Below, piece by piece: positions 1 through 11,075 of a stretch of DNA of 64,000 bases (position 1 is its first letter; every line of letters starts with the position of its first letter). Source of the DNA: Sipunculus nudus (Eukaryota; Annelida; Sipuncula; Golfingiida; Sipunculidae); the NCBI GenBank assembly GCA_026874595.1, contig CM049317.1, forward strand, positions 57,903,118 to 57,967,117. Reading direction: 5' to 3'. The notes beneath the pieces were generated by a model. It was not told the DNA's origin and made no database searches. It worked only from the letters and a program-made list of their open reading frames with translations. Position numbers and translations under genes: made by a program.

Positions 1-2449
1 ATCACGCCATATACAATATAGTTGCTTGAAGCGGAACTTACATAATAGCTTCCCCTATATACGTTGTGATGGTCTTCAAGAAACCAGTGTGTTAAGGTTC
101 TGGGTAGAACCTCAAGACTCTCGTGGAAGAACCCTGCCGGAGAATGCAGACAAAACCATGCATACATTTAAGCTACATATGATGGACTGCGGGCTTACAA
201 ATATACGCCTTTTGATATAAAACTCTCTGAAACCACCACCATACATGTATGCATGGGTTCAAACTAAGTTAGAAATACACTGAAATTATTATTTTGGAAA
301 ACAGTCGGTCTTTCAGTCTGATTTTGGTATCATGACGTGATTGTCAGAATATATGCCTCTCCTGAAAGAAAGGGGACACAATTAAGGTGAGCTAAACAAT
401 ATACAAGCGACATGCGCGGGTGTTTTAAAAAAAGGTTTATATATATTTTGTTCCAGATTATAATTCGTATCCATGCAAATATATTAACAACAGGTGTATA
501 AACGATATAGCTTGGTTTTTAAGGTGTCAGTTGGACTTCGAACAAAGTTCCTTAATTCGAACCCCACTGATGTCTCATAAGTAAAATGATGAAATTCCGA
601 TTGAACCCTCATGCAGATATCCGCTCTGACGTCTTTATTACAAGTTATTTATGATTAATGGGTTATTCACCATGAATATATATCTAACTAGCCGGGAATC
701 TTGAAAGCTTGCAAAATAACCTATACATCACTATATATAGATGGTAACCTTAGTTATTATATATATCAACAAACACCAGCAGGCTATGGATCTATGTGTA
801 AGGTTAAATCAAACTACATAAATGCATCCTCCAGATATTTTCCTTACATACATTTAAGAAGCCACACTGTCTCCGATGCTCTTAACGTTAGTGTATAATA
901 AAATCGAAGGTTGATCATGGAAAATAACACAACAAACTAAATCCTATGAAAATGCGCTGTTTTTAAATTGTTAAATCTTTCCTTAGTTTTAACAAATACC
1001 AATTAAATACTGGCATTAATAATATTTGCCAAAATTAAAATCTTAATAAGCTTAAATATTAAAAAATTACGCCGTCTTAAAGTTCAACAGAGAAAAAAAA
1101 AGGAAAAACGAAAAGATAATATTTGAGATATATAAGTTGAAGGTGGAGGTCACACATTTCCAGTGAACCAATATTGTAAAATTGTGCTCTCTACCCTCTG
1201 ATCTTGAAAATAAACATAAGAGCAAAATATAAAAAAGAAATTTACCGAATTTTATACCAGAGAACAAACAGAAAACAACATAAACTGTTGGATTTTACGC
1301 TGTCGCCAGATTGCTCACAAATGTCCACTCCTGCAGCATGGAGCCCGGGTTAAACGAATGTTACTCAAATAAACATTTTTTTCTATTTTATAATCAGTCC
1401 ATCTGTGGGTTTCGCGCGAAGCTTGTTGTAATAAACAATAAAAATTGTGCATAAACCCGTTGATTTTGCGCCAGAAAATTTCCCAGAGCAGCAATTCAAG
1501 TCAGAAATATTGTAGGGAAACTACAGGAAGCTTAGGCCAAATGAAAGTAAAGGTTATGTGGGAATGGTCATCCGGAAGGGTGAGGGGGTACTAAAAGCTA
1601 GTCTGAGTGTGTTACGGTGATGTTGTGTTCTGGCAAACACGGGGCATGACGGTTCACTTATATTGCCCCCGTAGAACGGCTACATCACCGGCATAATTGC
1701 TGCATATTGCAGACATAACATGAGCGCAGAACAAATTCAACGTGCCCATGGTGGAATGAAAACTCTGCCTGCACTTCATCTGGCTATGTTTATGTCTCCA
1801 TAATCTGCTTTTATTATCACTATAAACGCCCAGCCACTGTGTTGCCATAGACGTGTCATACACGCTGGACATAGTGCAGCGTCCCAGACCCTCAAAACAA
1901 GACTCCTTTTACCTGTGAATATTCTACCTAACACACCTGTGAAGTTCACTACTTAAACAACCCAAGCCAGAGGGGCTTTTACTAGGAATAGAAAACGCCC
2001 GGTTGCCTTGATGTGGATACAATTTTACAGCATAACATCGAACGGATTTATATATTGTATATCATGCACAATATGTGCACAAGAATATTTCGGATTTCTG
2101 GCTAATATTCAGACTAATCCAAAGTCTACATATAAGAAGTCTATTTGGATGTTACTGTCTGGTTCTCAAGTGGATTTATGAATGTAAAAGAGATGCCAGA
2201 CTTGGAGGGAACCGAGTGTGTATAGGGAATTATATTATTTGTTGTATAACTCAGAGCCTGATTACTGATAAAAAGTGAAAGGATACACAATTTCACTGAA
2301 TGAAGTTCTCATGTGCAACGTATTGTATATATATATGTCACGCTGGTCTATGCCCTATCAGGGGTGATGAGGGTAAAAACAGTGATACTCAGGAGTTGTA
2401 TACATTGCACCAAATGACCTCATTTGATTACAGTGAACTAGCTGGTCAA

Positions 2450-2457
2450 TGACGTCA
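2450..2457. promoter_or_regulatory. Perfect CRE palindrome TGACGTCA
   Basis: Exact 8-bp CREB/ATF consensus palindrome. It is one of six perfect copies in this window. No promoter is visible next to it, so function is inferred from the motif only. Confidence 0.3.
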
Positions 2458-4131
2458 CAATCGGGGAATGGTTCCGAAGTTTCTACCATATGTATACGAA
2501 ATACCGTAACATTCTACATATTAATAAAACAGAAATTCCATCCTACAGAATACCCTATGCCACAACAGATGAAACGAACCCAGCATTTCTATCCAAAGGA
2601 ATACCTTTAATTATCTGTATAAATGGATTTGTCTACAAAATACTTTGAATTTACGAATACTAAATATACAAGCAATTTACATTCCTCTCTTATCGCTTAT
2701 ATAACACGCAGAGGGAACACATATATTATTCAAAATGATTATTCATACCAAGTATGCGATATCAAATACAGGAAGTAACATACATCTGTTAAGAGCTACC
2801 CGGCACTCTGTTTGTCAAAAGGAAGGACACAATACCATGGGAGGACGGAGGACGAGAAACATAGGTTACATTACCTTTGGTAAGTAGATTTGTGTCGTTT
2901 TGGTATCTTGGTATACTTGAATTATAGGTTCTATTTTTTTTTCTTGAATTATGACTATATTGTAATTCATAAATTATATGTATTTTTTCTTAATAACCCT
3001 GTCACTCAACAGCGGAAACTCTCAAATCATAAATGAAAACAAAAACAAAATAACGCACGGGAAAGAGCTGTATGGGGCACAGTCATAAAGCATTTGACCC
3101 TATAAAGAGATTAAGTTTAGCTGTTTAGGTCGTGTCTCGCCTAAGGCGTATGGAGATGAACTTCAAAATTGGCATAAGGTCAAACAAGTGTAGTTTTTTA
3201 TTAAACACATGCAGGATTTTTCCAAAAATGTCACAGCATCTGTTAAGAAAGTTCTGTAATATCAAACGTTTTGTTATTCATCATAACTATTGCTATTGCT
3301 TTAAACTCTTAAATTGTTGGATTTGATATTATTTCAAGCATAATAATAATAACCTAAAAGAAAGCCTAACCTTCCCTTTTTTTAAAGAAATCGAATGCAT
3401 ATCATAAAAATCAATCGCCTGAATAGACCGACCGAAATCATTAGTATAGCTTTATATACCTTGTGATATTCCAAACTGATAGGCGAATGGATTTTGCTCG
3501 AATTATGTTATATGGTATTTAACCAATTGGTACAGTTTTATATTGACAAAAGCATACCCTCTATAATCAACTGATATTTAACAGAGTTAATGCCAAATGA
3601 AGAAAAAGATGATAAAGAAAGTTTTGATCAGTTACCATAATGGCTACAGTATATGAAGTATAAAAACTAACATTATCAGATCGGCTTCATTCTTACAATT
3701 GTCCAAACACCTCTAAAGCTAAAGAAGGGACGCTGCGTGTATAGCGTGTTGCAGACTATATATGGTCCAGCTCTCGCAGCAGTGTTAAAGGAGGCATATA
3801 AGTCACCCATTCTTTCATGGAACTTGTTCGATAATAACATTTGGGAGGGATCAACCCGCTCCGGAGTACGGACATGCATACAGAATCCTACCTCTCTCAC
3901 CCTTTAGAAACCCCCTCCAATCTCCTCCGGATACCCCGTCCTATATGCATGACAAAGAGGACATTCGCAGTGTAGATGAAGATTCTTCCCTCCCCTCCAG
4001 CACATTATAACGGAATAAATATTTTGATCATACGAATACAATTGTCCATGAGCCTGGTTCGCCGAGAAAATGTGATGAGACACAACGGTACGGGCAAAAG
4101 CTCCCCATCATTACCGCCCCATGCAAAAGTG

Positions 4132-4150
4132 CCCCCCCCCCCCCCCCCCC
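4132..4150. repeat. Poly-C tract (C19)
   Basis: Uninterrupted run of 19 C. It creates an artificial poly-proline stretch in the overlapping plus-strand open frame at 3976-4329, which I do not regard as coding. Confidence 0.9.
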
Positions 4151-5267
4151 ATTATGAAAAGGAGGAGGATAGCCCTTCCATTTGCAAATATTCACCTCTA
4201 TTTATAAACCCTAAACAAAATCCTTTTGAATATATCATTTTTCATGATACAATGAGGCAAATGAACAACGCATATCTTATCGCAAAATTTCCTCAATATG
4301 TTTTAGATTCAGAATTAAAAGCTTATTGAGGTATTAATGACGCAATTGTAAACTTGAAGACAGAATTGTCGAGAAAGCGGTATCTTAAACAAATGTGCAT
4401 GTTATTTCACCGTTAAGGCACTTTTGCTCCATTCCTATAAACAAGCGACCACTTGCCCCCGTGTCGCCTCTCAATGTATGAACACTGAAAATGGTATCTG
4501 ATAATGCGCATTTATAGTTGAATTATAAATACAGTAGACCTTAGATACATCTTATACACGTTATGGATCAATGCATGGAAAATGGATCCATGATATATAG
4601 TCTGAATTTATTTCTTCATTCCTGAATCATTCTTACTACATGTATATTATCATCATGTATATAATAATGATACTGATAATTAACACGGGTAAAATTTGTA
4701 ATTGCCAAGCTCATCACCTACCCACTATTAATTACCTACCCTGACTTGTAGTGTATAAGTATAAAACAGCATGGTCTAACATATCACTGTAAGCAGTATT
4801 CAAGCTCAATAGAACTTAATACTGCATATCACAGTCCTCCTAGATGTCTGTGCCTTGTCAGCATTTATTTACAATCATCCCCAGAAGACAGTGTTGGTTC
4901 TCTTAGAATTTACGTGTGGTTTTGCTTACAGACCACGTTGGGTTGAAAAGTCAATCAAAATACTTCTTTTTTAATTGTGAACTGTATTGCCAAGTACCCA
5001 CTATTGTGACAAGATGGGTATAATAATGACCTATAGCGGTTCATAACTGGAAATTGTACATTTTCTGATTTCAGACAGTACAAAAAGGCCATAAAACGGT
5101 GTACCGTTATATTACTATTAAGTTAAACATTTTAAAAATCCTTTTTGTAACCGCCTCCATTTTATAATGCTAACTTAACTAAGTATATGTTCATCTGCAG
5201 AATGTCATTCCGGTTTCGGACTATACGTGACAGAACATGCAGTATCACACGCTTCCTCTCATTTTAT

Positions 5268-5551
5268 ATCCTGGGGTTAATCAGGCCCGGGGACTAGTGC
5301 ACCTGCGGGCACTGAATGCATGCGTATTCACCCTCATTGCTGGGTCATACCTCAGAGGAACCCCCGAAAAGCGCACTCGTTTATGAGTAAACCACGGCCG
5401 TTGGGAAAGACCTTCCCCTTAACCCTGCAGAGCGCTGACCCTGGGTGGGGGCCGACTGTGAAAAAAAAAATCTCACCGCCTCGGCTGCGATTCGAACTCA
5501 CGATCTCCCGGCTTTGAATACTGTACTCTACCCCTTATCCACAGAAGCTGG
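5268..5551 (-). mobile_element. tRNA-derived SINE
   Basis: Read on the minus strand, the element starts with a tRNA-like head. An A-box-like motif (TGGATAAGGGGTAGAG, complement of 5526-5541) is followed about 25-30 bases later by a B-box GAGTTCGAATC (complement of 5489-5499), the internal RNA polymerase III promoter layout of tRNA genes. A T-run and a GC-rich non-tRNA body follow, rich in GGG/CCC blocks and unlike the AT-rich surroundings. There is no intact acceptor-stem pairing and no normal tRNA 3' end, so this is a SINE and not a working tRNA gene. The 3' boundary near 5268 is uncertain because no clear A-rich tail is visible. It is probably decayed and mobile only through LINE proteins supplied elsewhere. 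Confidence 0.6.
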
Positions 5552-6487
5552 TTTTATTGCCAGTATTGAGTTGAAATTGCATTATTAAAAAAAAGCATCA
5601 ATCGAAATTAATGAATAATAGCAGATTTTCTTAGTTGACAGGAAGGGAACAGGAGAATGGAAAAAAAGAGCAAGTGTCAAACAATCCATTACATTAAAAT
5701 TTCATAAATATTAGGACACGTCAGTTGCAACTCCGAAACAAGAGACTACTGAGTCTTAAAGCACAGCTTAAACCACATGACATCAACAGCTAAATCTTTA
5801 TTACGTACATACCACGCTTGGTGCATGTATGCAATCGTCTAGCGGTCATTGGAATTAAGCCCCTTCCGCCGACTGAGCGATAATGGGAATCGGTTATGGA
5901 GTGTACGGCCTTGGGAATAAGGGCACAGTCAAAAATAAATATCAGATTATGTAATCTGCAATTATGCAATTAAGTGACTAAGGACTAATATTGTGCCCAA
6001 ATTTCAGTTCTTGTCCTGCTGGGGAAGGCTTAATTACTTTAGGTCTGTAGACTTGTACCCAGCTCAACATCCAACACATCTATTGCATGTGTAGTATTTG
6101 CAGACAAGTGAAAAATACATTTCCTGACGGAATAAAGCAGAGAACCAATTTAAGTACATGTTTCTGTTATCGATGGCAGCTCAGTCGCCATTAGAAGTTC
6201 AATATATGTCCGGGTATTAGTCCATAGTCGCCCTGAAGCCATATATGTAAGATAATTTGTCATCATATGGATAAATATAATTTTTTGCTTTTCTATAGTT
6301 TTGTTTAATTTAAAAAGGTTTTAGGTTGGAGGGTTCATAACAAATGAAAAACAGGTACACGAATAAACACATTGTCACAATCTCCATAGAATACCAGGTA
6401 TTCAAAAGTCATGCAGGAATTTTAATTTTGCAGCTAATTGGAGGGAAAATACTACGTCAGGTGTATTAAACACTTGATGGATGGTGC

Positions 6488-6490
<3 letters not shown>
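5552..6490. other. Intergenic, nothing recognised
   Basis: AT-rich unique-looking sequence. I see no open frame of interest, RNA gene or clear repeat. Confidence 0.5.

Positions 6491-6520
<30 letters not shown>
6491..6520. repeat. (TA)15 microsatellite
   Basis: Perfect dinucleotide array of about 30 bp. Confidence 0.95.
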
Positions 6521-6521
<1 letters not shown>

Positions 6522-6661
6522 CGAGTTTGGTATTATAGGAAGAAGTTGATAAATAATAAGGACACTGTAACTATACATTGTTTGTTGGCAAAATGCGAAT
6601 TTGGCAATTGACCTAATAGCAACTCAGGATAATGTTACATCCGGTTCTATATTAACTCCAT

Positions 6662-6773
6662 CTTCTCTTCTGGGCTATACCACTTGCTGACAATACTAGT
6701 ATATACTGCATTGTTTGGGGAATAAAAAGGGAGGCAGATGCAATTAAGCGTTTAATGCAAAAATAGTGACAAT
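6662..6773 (+). mobile_element. Non-LTR retrotransposon (LINE) remnant, RT C-terminal part
   Basis: A 37-codon plus-strand frame reads LLFWAIPLADNTSIYCIVWG and then KREADAIKRLMQK before stops at 6774-6779. The spaced pattern P-L-A-D-N...Y-C-I-V-W-G...I-K-R-L-x-Q-K resembles the segment after the reverse transcriptase domain in many LINE proteins, where P-H-x-D-Y-C-x-x-V-W-G is followed by x-R-L-x-x-L-Q-K-R. Only this fragment survives and it is broken on both sides. The identification rests on motif memory alone, and the family (CR1/Jockey/RTE type) cannot be decided. Confidence 0.4.
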
Positions 6774-7017
6774 CTCTCTTTCGATGTATGAATATTTTAC
6801 CAGATCTTTAAAATAACACGCACACACAACATTATGACAGTGGCCAGTGTTGGAACATTGGAATGAATGGAGTACAAGCTCGGGCCTTTATAACATATCC
6901 TGTTACACAATGATTGTCACAGTCTCTCCATGTATATTTGTTCTGCATTAATGTGTCATGGTTTAAAGGTCATGTTCCGTGGATGCTCACTCATATATGT
7001 TCATTTCTGTCATTTTG

Positions 7018-7027
7018 GTCACGTGAC
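7018..7027. promoter_or_regulatory. Palindromic E-box GTCACGTGAC
   Basis: Perfect 10-bp palindrome of the USF/MITF/TFE type. It is preceded by TGTCATTTTG, giving a module TGTCAT-TT-TGGTCACGTGA that recurs without the TT at 7382-7397. Confidence 0.35.
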
Positions 7028-7374
7028 TGCTGTCGTAACAAACCTGACCAGTATACTTGTACTCATATCTGTTCTTAACGTTTATTACACATAATATCTA
7101 AATATCAAATTAAAAGTCAAAATACGTATTGTATATGATGTTATATGTCACAATTATACATGGTTACAATCTGTTTCACTATGGGGTGCCCATTGAAATT
7201 TGGTGATATATATTTTATAGACTGGCAGATTCTCCCATAATGTAAGTTGTAATGAAGGAATGGAGAATATGAACTCTCTTGATTGGAATCGAATTAAAAC
7301 ATTCTCTGCAAAAAAATTTAGAAACCCAGTATACAATTAATATATGAGAAATTACTACGATTATAATGATTAAC

Positions 7375-7397
7375 GACCAATGTCATTGGTCACGTGA
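7375..7397. promoter_or_regulatory. Inverted CCAAT pair overlapping an E-box
   Basis: GACCAAT (7375-7381), spacer GTC, then ATTGGTC (7385-7391) form a perfect 7-bp inverted repeat. The right arm runs directly into GGTCACGTGA. An inverted CCAAT pair fused to CACGTG is an NF-Y plus bHLH-type arrangement, inferred from motifs only. Confidence 0.35.
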
Positions 7398-7742
7398 GCA
7401 TAGATATTTGCTTTAATTGGTTGCTGGGGGTCATAATGATCTAAAAAATAAACTTCATCTGGCTTGAGTTGGAGACGAGCGGTCCCCTGTCTACAAGATC
7501 CATGCATGCAGTAAAGCCTAGATGCTTGTTAAACATAGATGTTGGTGTTAAATTGACATTTAACGTATTATTTTAGCTATCTAGTTCCTATAGGTTATTC
7601 ACTGAGTATCAAAATATGTGATATTAATTAAAGATATTGAGAACACTCGCTAAATCCTAATGGTCATGGTTCGCTCAATGGAACAGATATATATTTATAT
7701 ATTTATATATAGTATAGTACATGAACCATATTTTTATCTGTT

Positions 7743-7792
7743 GTCACGTGATACCTATTCTGCAATGACCAATATGGACATGTCATATTGGT
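7743..7792. promoter_or_regulatory. E-box plus near-perfect 25-bp CCAAT palindrome
   Basis: TGTCACGTGA (7742-7751) is followed 16 bases later by ACCAATATG (7768-7776), an extra G, ACATGT, then CATATTGGT (7784-7792). Apart from the single inserted G the 25-mer is a perfect palindrome. It shares TGTCAT, CCAAT and CACGTGA elements with the two preceding modules. Confidence 0.35.
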
Positions 7793-8078
7793 TCTGTTTG
7801 TTGCTTGGGCCATGCAGAAGTGTGTGTGTTTGACCGTTTGTGTGTTTGTTCACGACATAACTCACTCAATCATAAACGGAATCTCGTGATATTTCCAGAG
7901 AATTTTGAGGAATAAGTCAAGGAAAAAAGTTAAGATTCGGGTGTGGATCCGGAACATGATCCGAATTCTTGAAAATCATCAAAGATTATTCACAAATGTA
8001 ACGTCACCTGTGCAGGAATGAACCTGTGAATAAAGGAAGAATAAGTGAATGCCAACACGGTTTTGGGAGCACTCCACA

Positions 8079-8080
<2 letters not shown>

Positions 8081-8110
<30 letters not shown>
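8081..8110. repeat. (AC)15 microsatellite
   Basis: Perfect AC array followed by a short G-rich stretch. Confidence 0.95.
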
Positions 8111-8112
<2 letters not shown>

Positions 8113-8261
8113 GGGAGGGCTGCATTCCTTAAAATGTAGATTTTTAGTTCAGCATGTCTTACGTACATACTGATATAAATCCTATAGATCCTGTCATGTT
8201 TGTTCTATTTTAGGTGAAATATGTTTTATATTTCGTGACATGCCAACTGAAACCTTTAATG

Positions 8262-8553
8262 TAATAAATGTTTTATTTGTTTTCTGTATACTCTGCTTCT
8301 TATCATTATCTGTTCTGTATTTTTACTGTCGTATGTCATGTTTTGACTGTGGTATGTCATACCGGTTTATATTTACTATATGTTTTATATTACCTGTTAT
8401 ATATATGTAATACATGTTCTGTATGTTATATCACATGTCAGAGGTCTTTTACGCAGTCTGTACATATATAATCGTTTTTTCCCACATGTTATATTTTAAA
8501 TGTTAAATGTGTTGTATATGTATGTTATGTATATCATATATGTTTTGTATGTG

Positions 8554-8554
<1 letters not shown>
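8262..8554. repeat. Degenerate TGTTCTGTAT-like low-complexity repeat
   Basis: T-rich sequence built from loosely repeated TGTTCTGTAT / TATGTTATAT words, including a local duplication of ACTGTNGTATGTCAT (about 8326-8361). The open frames here (8268-8471, 8507-8743) are by-products of this repeat and of the adjoining TA array. Confidence 0.55.

Positions 8555-8604
<50 letters not shown>
8555..8604. repeat. (TA)25 microsatellite
   Basis: Perfect TA array of about 50 bp continuous with the degenerate repeat on its left. Confidence 0.95.
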
Positions 8605-8607
<3 letters not shown>

Positions 8608-9149
8608 CATGAAACCTGTGAAATTACACAATCTGTGCATGGAAATTGCTAAAAGTGGTCTCAATTCACAGGTTGTCTCACCAAACAGTTTAGTTATTCA
8701 AAATGTGAAAGTAGTCTGTTCATACAAGGCTGCATGGTCTTAATAGACAGATGTTCTTATAAGACATGTTCCAATTGTATATATATATATACATATGTGT
8801 GTGTGTTTGTTATGTATGTATACACATGCTCCCATGTGTTACTTCGCTTTGTATTTTCTTGTATTTCTTTTTATTATGCATGTTGCGTATTTTTCTTAAT
8901 ACGTATTCCTTTTGAGTTAAACGATACTTTATAAAGACGTTTATATATGTTTTAAATGCACTTGTTGCAACCACGCATTCAATGATTGGTATATATGAAA
9001 TATCAATTTTTAGATAACGATTGTAGCTCCGCCTGGTGTTCAAAATATGCAATCATCTTCTCAGAAACTGGCATGATAAATGGCAGTAACCGAGAATTAT
9101 GTGGCAATTAGAAGATATCAAATAAGTGATTAAAAATTAATGACATTGG
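8605..9149. other. Intergenic, short TA/GT patches only
   Basis: Contains a short TATATATA-GTGTGTGTG patch near 8778-8808 and otherwise no recognisable feature. Confidence 0.5.
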
Positions 9150-9460
9150 ATCCGCATCATGTATTCGCTGGTGCTCCTATGTATTTTATATCGGTATATA
9201 CCGGTGTATACGCCATGTCGAATGAGGAAGTCACGTGACCGGTTGCAGCTAAGCTTGTGTAAGAGCCATGCAGAATCTTTTACTGCCAATAAGATAAGTC
9301 ATTATGTAGAGGAAAACCGAATGATGGACAATAACTGCCGGGGTTTTATTGCCTCTCCTAAAGCTGGCGTCATAAAACGCCTTGTGGCACTGGCGTGGTC
9401 GTGATTTTAATAGCACACAGGCCCTCCTCATACACAGAGCCAAGCTATGGACACAATGCC
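9150..9460. promoter_or_regulatory. Higher-complexity island with E-box and GATA motifs
   Basis: A GC-richer patch between AT deserts. It holds GTCACGTGAC (9230-9239), AATAAGATAAG (GATA type, about 9287-9297) and TTTTATTGCC/CATAAAA homeodomain/Cdx-like words (about 9345-9378). Frames of 81 (+) and 84 (-) codons overlap here; neither resembles a known protein. A cis-regulatory element or a small unrecognised exon are both possible. Confidence 0.25.
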
Positions 9461-9787
9461 AACCAAAATAATAATTGGAAGAAAAGAAAATGATACTGGC
9501 CAAACTGCACGCTAAGGTGCGTTTGGGTTAAAAAATATATAAAACGGATACGGCTGAAGCTGATATTGTGTATTTTGAGTGTATATGATAGATCTCTACC
9601 AAAAGCAAACTTTATAATGATTGTATTTTCACAAGTTTCCTTATGTAGACTTCTTAATCCACATTCAGGCGTATGACACATGCCATGTGGATTCATGTGT
9701 GATACTTTTTTTTCAGATGCATGTGTGTGACCATGTTAAAACAATGTAAATGGTTAGATGTCAAAAGAAATTAGAGAGGTGATAGTT

Positions 9788-9790
<3 letters not shown>
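9461..9790. other. Intergenic, nothing recognised
   Basis: AT-rich. An 83-codon minus-strand frame (9445-9696) has no recognisable domain. Confidence 0.5.
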
Positions 9791-9868
<78 letters not shown>

Positions 9869-9871
9869 TAT

Positions 9872-9906
<35 letters not shown>
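9791..9906. repeat. Compound (TA)37-(GATA)n microsatellite
   Basis: About 74 bp of pure TA followed, after a short CAGATATA junction, by about nine GATA units. The overlapping YIYI/SIYL-type minus-strand frame is a translation artefact. Confidence 0.95.
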
Positions 9907-10048
9907 TGCATGCACTGAAATATATGTAATGTGAGTGTTTCATATATGAATTCTCGATTGTGAATCAGTATATATGTAAAGATGCGTGTATCTGCATGTT
10001 TATATGTGTGTCTAATCTTTCAAATTTCGATTTCCACACATATTAGCT

Positions 10049-10071
10049 GTGTGTGTGTGTGTGTGTGTGTG
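10049..10071. repeat. (TG)11 microsatellite
   Basis: Short perfect TG array. Confidence 0.9.
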
Positions 10072-10601
10072 AATGCTATTCACCTAGGTCAAGATTCATG
10101 TGAGTTAGTTATTTCTGTATATAGGTACAGACAACTGAGTACTTGTTTGCATGGGTAACTGCTTTTTGGGTTGACATATATATTTAAACAGTTATAAAAC
10201 CGGATTAGCAAGAGTTAGCTACTGCATAGGATAATGCAACAGTGCAAGAAATCAATGGGATACTAAAGCCGAGTGGGTTGACCTTTGGGGCTGACCCCCA
10301 GGAGATTTACATGGGCGAAGTACAGGTGTCCTGGGCGAGAGTTTAAGTGTTATGGGTAGGGCAGTAAACTGGACCAGAAGTGGACTATAAAAGCAAAGAT
10401 GGTGCACGTTAGGAACGGATTCTGAGGCTGTTGACCACGATGAGGGGGCCATTGGGGGACCGGCAATGGTACTTGTCCGAGTCAGGAGGCCACGGACCAT
10501 ACTACAACGGCAAGTGATCAAAGAAGGCTGTTTATGAGGCCCGATCATAAAATGGTCTGCTACTAGGTCGCTTGGACACCACGGGGACATAAAGTACTCA
10601 C

Positions 10602-10778
10602 GTTTGCACCATAGTTCGCTGCTTGGATTGCAACCTCCTGGGTACAAGCATTTCTGGTGCTATAGCAGTCGCATCAGCCGCTGAAAGTGACGCTGGATCA
10701 GCCGGATTGTCGTTCAGAGTCTTCACGAGATGCTGGCGGCGTCGGAGGGCGTTCGGTCGTAGATTTCATTGAAGCCAT
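10602..10778 (-). CDS. Candidate first exon, minus strand, reading frame unclear
   Basis: On the minus strand an ATG at 10778-10776 (context GCGAATGG) opens a 26-codon frame beginning MASMKSTTERPPTPPAS, low-complexity and charged like a disordered N-terminus, and stops at 10700-10698. A second frame is open for about 55 codons across the same DNA and reaches a strong splice-donor-like sequence, AAC|GTGAGTAC, with the exon ending at 10602. Its downstream part (DPASLSAADATAIAPEM, LVPRRLQSKQRTMVQT) also looks coding-like. The pattern could be a real exon with a one-base indel, a short upstream frame in a longer 5' leader, a decayed gene, or chance in GC-rich DNA. I recognise no family. The promoter-like block at 10861-10915 lies about 90-130 bases upstream, which fits a 5' exon. 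Confidence 0.2.
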
Positions 10779-10860
10779 TCGCTGAATTTTGAAACAAGCA
10801 GTAAAAAATTACCACTTGAGAGAAACACCAGACGACTGATCCCGCTTCGTGCTAGACTTG

Positions 10861-10915
10861 AGGGAAATGCGTCACAGGTCACGTGACCCTCCCATGAGCC
10901 AATCAGCGACGGGCG
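10861..10915. promoter_or_regulatory. Promoter-like block: E-box palindrome plus CCAAT
   Basis: A perfect 12-bp palindrome GGTCACGTGACC (10877-10888) is followed by GAGCCAATCAGCG, a textbook NF-Y CCAAT context (CCAATCAG at about 10899-10906). A TGACGCA half-CRE is present just before it on the minus strand. The block lies upstream of the minus-strand ATG at 10778. Factor assignment is by motif only. Confidence 0.4.
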
Positions 10916-11075
10916 CATGAAGTGGAAATAATTCCACGGGTTGTGACCCCCGATTAGCTGTTTGGTCGTGTTTCCATGACACTTTATGACCGTAACAGTT
11001 CCAAGCTCCTTTGAAGTTGCCGCGACTACCTCTGTTTAGCCCCCTCATAAAGAATCAAATATTGCCTCATAGTAT

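Larger units (their letters stand above)
1..5265. other. AT-rich intergenic DNA, no gene recognised
   Basis: Only short open frames (75 codons or fewer, apart from a 117-codon frame that reads through a poly-C tract at 4.13 kb) occur on either strand, and none has a recognisable domain. The block at 1,540-1,990 is somewhat richer in GC and holds a 72-codon minus-strand frame (1654-1872) of balanced composition with no family resemblance. Nothing else stands out apart from the CRE palindrome and poly-C tract listed separately. Confidence 0.6.
6790..8080. other. Intergenic with E-box/CCAAT modules
   Basis: No coding sequence recognised. The stretch is AT-rich except for three CACGTGA-containing modules (see entries at 7018, 7375 and 7743). 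The rest holds nothing I can name. Confidence 0.5.
10220..11050. other. GC-richer island, candidate 5' region of a gene
   Basis: An abrupt 0.8-kb rise in GC and CpG compared with both flanks. The lower-coordinate half (10252-10647) holds a 131-codon minus-strand frame with no ATG start (it opens with TTG) and a composition rich in S, P, L and T, which I do not recognise. The upper half holds a promoter-like block and a candidate exon, listed separately. Together they suggest the 5' end of a minus-strand transcription unit, or the remains of one. Confidence 0.35.

Noticed and set aside
540-575. TTCGAA-containing words resembling a B-box near 566
   Set aside because: No A-box at a suitable distance and no tRNA-like structure.
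1067-1267. Signal-peptide-like 66-codon minus-strand frame
   Set aside because: Hydrophobic leucine/phenylalanine runs arise from poly-A-rich DNA on the opposite strand; no supporting promoter or splice signal.
3976-4329. 117-codon frame with a poly-proline segment
   Set aside because: The proline run is the C19 homopolymer; the remainder is AT-biased and unrecognised.
5489-5541. Possible functional tRNA gene
   Set aside because: A- and B-boxes are present, but there is no acceptor-stem complementarity or proper cloverleaf, and a SINE body follows directly.
8268-8743. Cysteine- and tyrosine-rich small frames
   Set aside because: Produced by the degenerate TGTTATAT/TGTCATGT repeat; no signal-cleavage or spaced cysteine framework.
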